The notes under the pieces are model-generated. The model made no database searches and was not told the DNA's origin. It saw nothing but the letters and a program-made list of their open reading frames with translations. A stretch of 12,710 nt of DNA from NCBI GenBank assembly GCA_020024815.1, contig JAHHTE010000045.1:1-12710 (forward strand), read 5' to 3'. The position numbers and the translations under genes were made by a program. The DNA comes from Mailhella sp. (GTDB taxonomy: Bacteria; Desulfobacterota; Desulfovibrionia; Desulfovibrionales; Desulfovibrionaceae). Positions 8,399 to 12,710 of this stretch are shown here, in pieces; position 1 is the first letter of the stretch, and each line of letters opens with the position of its first letter.

Positions 8399-9697
8399 TT
8401 ATTCGTTTTCAGTATCACCAAGTAATGCTTTTGCAAAATCATCAGGATTAAAAGGACGTAAATCTTCCATTTTTTCCCCAAGACCTACAAAAGTAATTGG
8501 CACTTCAAAAGTGCTAGCAACAGCCATAGCTACCCCACCTTTTGCCGTTCCATCAAGCTTTGTTATAATAACTTCACTAACGCCACCAGATTCTTTAAAT
8601 ACTTTTGTTTGCTGTAAAGCATTTTGTCCTGTTGTTGCGTCAATAACTAAAATACTTCTATGTGGAGCACCTTCATGTTTTTTTGCAAGTACATTTCTAA
8701 TTTTTTGTAATTCGTCCATTAAATTACTTTTATTATGCAAACGTCCTGCTGTATCAATGAAAACAAGATCATACTTTCCAGCTAATGCCTTATCCATTGC
8801 CTCATAAGCAACAGCAGCTGGATCTGCACCACTTCCTTTTGAATAAAAATCAATATCAAGACGCTTTGCCCATTCTTCTAATTGTTCCACAGCAGCAGCT
8901 CTAAAAGTATCAGCCCCTGCAATAAGAATTTTCTTACCTTGCATTTTTGCTCTATATGCTAATTTTGCAATAGTTGTTGTTTTACCTACACCATTTACTC
9001 CAACCATAAGCACAACTTCAGGTAAATTTATTGCACTAATACGACGAGGAGTTTTAAAAAGTTCTCGCACTTCATTTTGTAAATATGGTAATAATTCCTT
9101 TGTATTTTCTATATTATTTTGTTTTGCATGGTGACGAAGTTTTTCCACAAGTTTTATGGATAACTCTGCCCCCATATCTGACATAATAAAAAGTTCTTCA
9201 AGTTCCTCAAAAAAAGCCTCATTTGCCTTACTATGTCCAGAAAAAACAGTAGCCAATCCTTTACCTAATTGATTTCTTGTTTTTTCTAAACCTGTTTGTA
9301 ATTTTGCAAATAAAATATCTTTTTCGCTTTCTTCATCTTCCATATCAAGAGCTAAAGCTAAGCGATATTGTAATTCAGAACGAAAATCTTCTACATACAA
9401 ATAATCCATTTTCTTTATCCAAGAACGGAAATCATCAATAAAAGATTGTGCTTCATTTTCAGGTGTTTCTAAAGCTTTTAATAAAATTGCAAGCCTTGAC
9501 CACAAAAGATCATCAGCTTTTTCAACTCCATTTAAAATAATAGCTAACCATGCAGATAATTTTGGTTCTGTTTGTCGAAGTAAAACAGTGAGTTTTTCCT
9601 CTGTTTGTGTATCTATTTCCTTTACTTGTGTTTGTATATTTTGAGGTTCATTTTCTTGTGCCCCAAAAAACTTCTTAACAGCAGAAAAAAATCCCAT
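8399..9697 (-). CDS. ftsY: Signal recognition particle receptor FtsY
   Basis: GTPase receptor that docks SRP-ribosome complexes at the inner membrane and passes nascent membrane proteins to SecYEG. The 432 residues have two parts. Residues 1-140 form a charged, helix-rich A-like domain: the start MGFFSAVKKFFG is amphipathic and suits membrane contact, and the rest is rich in Leu, Trp and Glu, more ordered than the acidic low-complexity A domain of E. coli FtsY. Residues 145-432 are the NG domain: N-domain helices 145-215, G1 GVNGVGKTT (233-241), DTFRAAAVEQL (263-273), G3 DTAGR (315-319), G4 TKLD (379-382) followed by GTAKGG, and the closing GLGE (405-408) and DLRPF (412-416). The start ATG is backed by GGAGG four bases upstream. 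It is first in the leftward cluster, so its promoter lies in 9698-9856. Ffh itself has a C-terminal M domain, absent here. Confidence 0.96.
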   Translation of the reverse strand: MGFFSAVKKFFGAQENEPQNIQTQVKEIDTQTEEKLTVLLRQTEPKLSAWLAIILNGVEKADDLLWSRLAILLKALETPENEAQSFIDDFRSWIKKMDYLYVEDFRSELQYRLALALDMEDEESEKDILFAKLQTGLEKTRNQLGKGLATVFSGHSKANEAFFEELEELFIMSDMGAELSIKLVEKLRHHAKQNNIENTKELLPYLQNEVRELFKTPRRISAINLPEVVLMVGVNGVGKTTTIAKLAYRAKMQGKKILIAGADTFRAAAVEQLEEWAKRLDIDFYSKGSGADPAAVAYEAMDKALAGKYDLVFIDTAGRLHNKSNLMDELQKIRNVLAKKHEGAPHRSILVIDATTGQNALQQTKVFKESGGVSEVIITKLDGTAKGGVAMAVASTFEVPITFVGLGEKMEDLRPFNPDDFAKALLGDTENE

Positions 9698-9856
9698 ATA
9701 TCCTCCAACAATTTATATGTATTGTATAAAAAAGAAATATCACAAATCACTTCCAAAGAACAGAAAAAAGAATTGTTTTTTTTATCATATTCCTATAAAG
9801 AATTAAAAAAATACTCCGATATAGCAGTTTAACTATTATAACCAAGGAAAAGCGCC
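9698..9856. promoter_or_regulatory. Divergent intergenic region holding both promoters
   Basis: These 159 bp separate the start of the ftsY operon from the rightward unknown gene, so promoters in both directions must lie here or within flanking coding sequence. For the rightward gene a weak sigma70-like pair is TTGTTT (9773-9778) and TATAAA (9794-9799), with a short 15-bp spacer. For ftsY only AT-rich boxes are visible (reverse-strand TATACAAT near 9721-9728 and TATAAAT near 9712-9718) without a well-spaced -35. I see no operator palindrome or sigma54 site. An eight-base T-run covers 9776-9783. Confidence 0.35.
9844..9848 (+). promoter_or_regulatory. Shine-Dalgarno of the 160-residue unknown gene
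   Basis: AAGGA lies eight bases before the ATG at 9857. It is the only good ribosome-binding sequence near this frame and fixes the start, since no in-frame alternative upstream has one. Confidence 0.7.
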
Positions 9857-10339
9857 ATGTCTATTAAATTAGACAACAATTTACGAAACCTTCGACAAGT
9901 TGAACTGACTAATATTAAGCATTTACTGAATTCTACCCCTACATATCCAATAAAAGGTAGTATTCAGCAATATGAAAAGCAACTTGTTGAAACTCGCACC
10001 ATGCTGTACCACAAGCAAACGAGAAGAATCTTGCACGAAGAGGATATTAAAGATCCAGAAGCAAGACGACTCTTTGTTATCACAAGAGTAGCTCGTGAAC
10101 TTTGGACAAATTTTTGTGTGCGTGGGCAAGATACCCCAATGCTTCGCCATTTGCATGAGGAACTTTGTAAATGTTTTAATACAAAATACCAATTCCTATA
10201 CTTGCCAGGAAGCATTGAACTTGTTATTACAAAAGAAGAAAAAAACAAGACCGTAAATGTAGATAGAGAGGAACATTTGGCGATTGTAAATAAAGCATGG
10301 GAGGTTTGCCAGCAAGTCGTTTCTAATTACATTTTATAA
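9857..10339 (+). CDS. Conserved-looking hypothetical protein, 160 residues, soluble
   Basis: I do not recognise a named family. The protein is short, highly charged and lacks a signal peptide or membrane segment, so it should be cytoplasmic. Residues 1-60 look helical and basic; residues 66-105 form a dense, probably helical core with ARRLFVITRVARELWTNF (69-86) and RGQDTPMLRHLHEEL (89-103). Residues 111-126 look like a beta hairpin around YLPGS (115-119), and the C-terminus (138-157) is helical. Cysteines occur at 87, 104, 106 and 151, but without a clear metal-binding spacing. There is a good Shine-Dalgarno, normal codon use for the window, a likely promoter upstream and a stem-loop terminator after it, so this is a real single-gene unit. 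It is divergent from ftsY and upstream of a chemoreceptor; neither neighbour shows its role. A regulator or small RNA- or protein-binding factor is possible, but that is a guess. Confidence 0.8.
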   Translation: MSIKLDNNLRNLRQVELTNIKHLLNSTPTYPIKGSIQQYEKQLVETRTMLYHKQTRRILHEEDIKDPEARRLFVITRVARELWTNFCVRGQDTPMLRHLHEELCKCFNTKYQFLYLPGSIELVITKEEKNKTVNVDREEHLAIVNKAWEVCQQVVSNYIL

Positions 10340-10347
10340 ATATAGTC

Positions 10348-10415
10348 AAAGACAAAACAATCATCAGACTTTGATAGTTTATCATAGGTCTATATTATAT
10401 TGTTGTGTCTTTTTT
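10348..10415 (+). terminator. Long nested stem-loop with T-run after the unknown gene
   Basis: The outer arms, 10348-10361 and 10399-10412, pair over 14 positions with one mismatch and run directly into T410-T415 (six T, 10410-10415). Inside is a second dyad: AGAC (10366-10369) with GTCT (10388-10391), and TGATA (10372-10376) with TATCA (10380-10384) around GTT. It begins eight bases after the stop codon at 10339. The position and T-run suggest a Rho-independent terminator, but the outer loop is much longer than usual, so a 3'-UTR structural element or small 3' RNA is also possible. Confidence 0.5.
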
Positions 10416-10524
10416 ATATACCGTTGTTTATCCTATAAACATTTCAATTATGGATTAGAAGTCTATCTTCTATTTTACTAACCATTCATAAAAGCTATGA
10501 GAAAAGACACTCTTGGAGTCTATA
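10416..10524 (+). promoter_or_regulatory. Leader/promoter region of the chemoreceptor gene
   Basis: About 110 bp carry the expected promoter of the chemoreceptor. A possible -35 is TTGTTT (10424-10429), but no good -10 stands 16-18 bp away, and no clear flagellar sigma28 pair is seen. Two short dyads are present: GTTTAT-CCT-ATAAAC (10426-10440) and TAGAAG-TCTAT-CTTCTA (10456-10472); either could be an operator or chance in AT-rich DNA. The ribosome-binding sequence GGAG (10515-10518) lies six bases before the ATG at 10525. Confidence 0.35.
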
Positions 10525-12543
10525 ATGAAATTTGGTACACTACAAAAAATGTTGTTACTTATTTTGCTCCCAACTATTCTTGGCATTGGGTTATTAGCCT
10601 TTACAGCACAATATTTAGGCTCTAGTGCAATGCGTAAAAATATGGACGCACAAATTTACCTAAATCTTAAAACACAAGTTGCAGAAGTTGAAAACCTTTT
10701 AATACTTTATACAAACATTATTTCAGAAGATTCTAATCGTAGAGAAGTACGAGAATTTATTATTGATAATGCTCTAAATAAAGATTTATCTGTAAATCCA
10801 GCCTTTATTAATAATAAACAACAAGATCAAGATATGAAAAAATATCTTGATACTCAAGTAAAAAAGTTTGAACTTTTTGAAGGTGTTGGTATTACTGATA
10901 AAGATGGAATAATTATTGCCCATTCTGATAATAAAGGCTTTGATATTCCAGTGGATATTGTCCGTTCCTATCCTTCTATTGTTTCTGCTTTAAAAGGTAA
11001 AACTACTACTGAAATTCGTGAATTAAGACTTAATAAACGAAATGGTATTATTATTGCTTCTCCAGTTTTTGATATATCAAACAATGTGATAGGTACAATG
11101 TTTGGTCTTATTTCTCTTGAACATGTTAATAAAGACCACCTTTCTCAAATAAAAATTGGTAAAAACTCTTACTATGCTATTGTTGATCATACAGGAAAAA
11201 TCCTTTCTCATCCAAATCGAGAATTAATCAATAAGAAAAGTGAACAACATGAATTAATGGAAAAAGTAATGGCAAAACGTGATGGCATTATTGACTATAC
11301 AGATAAAAATAATATGCAACGTATTGCCTATATCACACCTCTTGAATTTTTTAATTGGATTATTTTCTTTTCTCCTTCTTATGAAGAACTTATGACAGAA
11401 ACCAATATAATGATAAGAAATATCATCTTAGCAGGTATTACCATTGTTATTATCATAGGCTCAATTATTTTCCTTATGGCACACAATATTGCAAAAAATC
11501 TTCGTGTTGGTGCTAATTTTGCAAAACACATTTCTGACGGTAATCTTGAAATTACTGACAGTATGCAAAAAGAAATTACTAGAGTTTCCCAAAATAAAGG
11601 TGAAATTGGACTTCTAGCAAGAAGTATGACCAACATGGTAAAATATCTTCTTGAACTTATAAATCAAACAAAAGAAAGTGAAGAAAAAGCAATGAATACT
11701 ATTGCTGAATTAGAAAAAATTATTCAAACCATTGCAACTTCTTCAACCCAACTTTCAACACAAATTAACCAATCAACTATTTGCTCAACTTCTCAAGCAA
11801 CTAAACTTGCTGAAGTTTCAACTGCAATGAATGAAATGAATTTCACCGTAACCAATATTGCTGAAAATGCAAGCAAAACCTCCATAAATGCTGAAAGCAC
11901 AAGAGAAAAAGCTATGGAAGGTGAAAAAATTACTCTTCAATGCAGACAAGCTATGGATCAAGTTCGCCATGCTTCCCTTACATTAAAAGACAATATGGCT
12001 TTACTTGTAAATCACACTAAATCTATTAGCTCCATTATGTCTGTTATCTCTGATATTGCAGACCAAACCAATTTATTAGCATTAAATGCTGCTATTGAAG
12101 CTGCTCGTGCTGGTGAAGCTGGACGTGGATTTGCTGTGGTTGCTGATGAAGTTAGAAAACTTGCAGAAAAAACCATTAAATCAACTATGGACGTTTCAAA
12201 TGCTATTTCTGCAATTCAATCAAGTACCAATGATAACTCTGAACAAGTTGATCATACAGTAGAAGCTATTGAAGTTGCCTCACAACTTGTTGAACGTTCT
12301 GAAAAAGCATTACAAGAAATTCTTAGTCTTGCTGATGAAAGTGCTGATGGTATCCATAATATTGCTACTGCATCTGAAGAACAATCTCAAACTTCTGATA
12401 ACATTTTAAATAACGTTTCTAATGTCCATACTATTGCAACTGAAATGTCAACAGCAATGAAAGAATCTACAAAGGCTATTGAAAACTTAGCAAACCAAGC
12501 TATTGAACTTGCAAAAATTGCTGAAAACCTTAAAAAACATTAA
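10525..12543 (+). CDS. Methyl-accepting chemotaxis protein with dCache-type sensor domain
   Basis: Transmembrane chemoreceptor that senses a ligand outside the inner membrane and controls CheA through CheW. From the ATG it has 672 residues: a short cytoplasmic start, TM1 about 8-30, a 265-residue extracytoplasmic domain, TM2 about 299-320, a HAMP-like linker 321-377 and a cytoplasmic coiled-coil signalling domain to the end. The sensor size and its two similar strand motifs, GITDKDGIIIAHSD (122-135) and YAIVDHTGKILSHP (217-230), fit a double Cache (dCache_1) fold. The signalling tip is classic: DQTNLLALNAAIEAARAGE (513-531) followed by GRGFAVVADEVRKLAEKT (533-550). The coiled coil extends about 147 residues either side of the tip, suggesting the 40-heptad class. 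The HAMP lacks the usual proline after TM2 (AKNL instead of a KPL-type motif). There is no C-terminal CheR/CheB-tethering pentapeptide; it ends in LKKH. A TTG four codons upstream is rejected because GGAG lies between it and the ATG. The ligand cannot be predicted. Confidence 0.94.
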   Translation: MKFGTLQKMLLLILLPTILGIGLLAFTAQYLGSSAMRKNMDAQIYLNLKTQVAEVENLLILYTNIISEDSNRREVREFIIDNALNKDLSVNPAFINNKQQDQDMKKYLDTQVKKFELFEGVGITDKDGIIIAHSDNKGFDIPVDIVRSYPSIVSALKGKTTTEIRELRLNKRNGIIIASPVFDISNNVIGTMFGLISLEHVNKDHLSQIKIGKNSYYAIVDHTGKILSHPNRELINKKSEQHELMEKVMAKRDGIIDYTDKNNMQRIAYITPLEFFNWIIFFSPSYEELMTETNIMIRNIILAGITIVIIIGSIIFLMAHNIAKNLRVGANFAKHISDGNLEITDSMQKEITRVSQNKGEIGLLARSMTNMVKYLLELINQTKESEEKAMNTIAELEKIIQTIATSSTQLSTQINQSTICSTSQATKLAEVSTAMNEMNFTVTNIAENASKTSINAESTREKAMEGEKITLQCRQAMDQVRHASLTLKDNMALLVNHTKSISSIMSVISDIADQTNLLALNAAIEAARAGEAGRGFAVVADEVRKLAEKTIKSTMDVSNAISAIQSSTNDNSEQVDHTVEAIEVASQLVERSEKALQEILSLADESADGIHNIATASEEQSQTSDNILNNVSNVHTIATEMSTAMKESTKAIENLANQAIELAKIAENLKKH

Positions 12544-12558
12544 TAATTATTCAAACAC

Positions 12559-12595
12559 AAAAATAAAAAGCCCACCATGTGGGCTTTTTATTTTT
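12559..12595 (+). terminator. Strong Rho-independent terminator of the chemoreceptor gene
   Basis: A perfect inverted repeat, core TAAAAAGCCCAC (12564-12575) and its complement (12579-12590) around a three-base loop, extends to 17 bp with flanking A/T pairs. The GC core GCCCAC/GTGGGC followed by T-rich sequence lies 16 bp after the stop codon. Its symmetry with A-run and T-run means it could also stop transcription arriving from the right. Confidence 0.92.
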
Positions 12596-12710
12596 AATCT
12601 CTATATAACAAACTATATTATTTTACATAAAATCATCTTGCTATTTTAATAATACTTATAAATTAATCCTACCTCACTTATCTAGTTTTATTTTATCATC
12701 AGTATTAACA
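12596..12710. other. AT-rich intergenic end of the window
   Basis: No gene, RNA, repeat or convincing promoter is visible in these 115 bp. TTGCTA (12638-12643) and TATAAA (12657-12662) are only 13 bp apart, too close for a normal sigma70 promoter. Confidence 0.5.

Noticed and set aside
8337..8807. Open frame of 156 codons on the + strand opposite ftsY and pfk
   Set aside because: It spans the antisense of conserved FtsY GTPase motifs and the gene junction; it is a shadow of the real frames.
9605..9832. Open frame of 75 codons on the + strand across the ftsY start and the intergenic region
   Set aside because: Most of it is antisense to ftsY, its composition is low-complexity, and no ribosome-binding site supports it.
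9923..10248. Two overlapping reverse-strand frames inside the 160-residue gene
   Set aside because: The forward frame has the Shine-Dalgarno, terminator and protein-like composition; the reverse frames have none of these.
10513..10527. TTG at 10513 as the chemoreceptor start (676 residues)
   Set aside because: GGAG at 10515-10518 overlaps the TTG and is correctly spaced for the ATG at 10525.
12638..12662. Promoter at the right end (TTGCTA and TATAAA)
   Set aside because: The 13-bp spacer is too short for a sigma70 promoter and no gene start is visible downstream.

Overview
The window is low-GC DNA (roughly 30% G+C by eye) from a motile Gram-negative bacterium. It holds six complete protein genes and no RNA gene, transposon or CRISPR array that I can see. 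The best taxonomic guess is a low-GC relative of Desulfovibrio, in the Desulfovibrionaceae/Lawsonia neighbourhood. That rests on three things recalled rather than searched: the long helical N-terminal region of FtsY, a 429-residue phosphofructokinase of the plant-like ATP type, and an intergenic palindrome of a form I associate with Desulfovibrio genomes.

Layout. Positions 1-174 hold no gene but several dyad symmetries, including a terminator for a gene left of the window and a terminator for the leftward operon. Positions 175-9697 are a compact leftward gene cluster, in transcription order ftsY, a 6-phosphofructokinase gene, an AddA-type helicase-nuclease gene and an AddB-type nuclease gene. 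The gaps are 12 and 9 bp, then an 8-bp overlap. At each junction the Shine-Dalgarno sequence touches or lies inside the end of the preceding gene, so the four are probably one operon with coupled translation. Positions 9698-9856 are a divergent intergenic region. To the right are two rightward genes: a 160-residue soluble protein of unknown function (9857-10339), closed by a long nested stem-loop with a T-run, and a dCache-type methyl-accepting chemotaxis protein (10525-12543) with its own strong terminator. The last 115 bp show no gene.

Function. The AddA/AddB-like pair should form a helicase-nuclease that resects double-strand DNA ends for recombination. AddA carries all the helicase motifs and a nuclease domain; AddB has lost its P-loop but keeps a nuclease domain with all four iron-sulfur cysteines. 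FtsY docks translating ribosomes to the membrane, PFK commits sugar to glycolysis, and the chemoreceptor senses an extracytoplasmic small molecule. No obvious biochemical link joins ftsY, pfk and addAB; their co-transcription looks like genome layout rather than a pathway.

I found no convincing new multi-gene system. The points most worth a second look are the operon composition with its addA-before-addB order, the unknown 160-residue protein, and the palindromic elements at the left edge and at 10348-10415.
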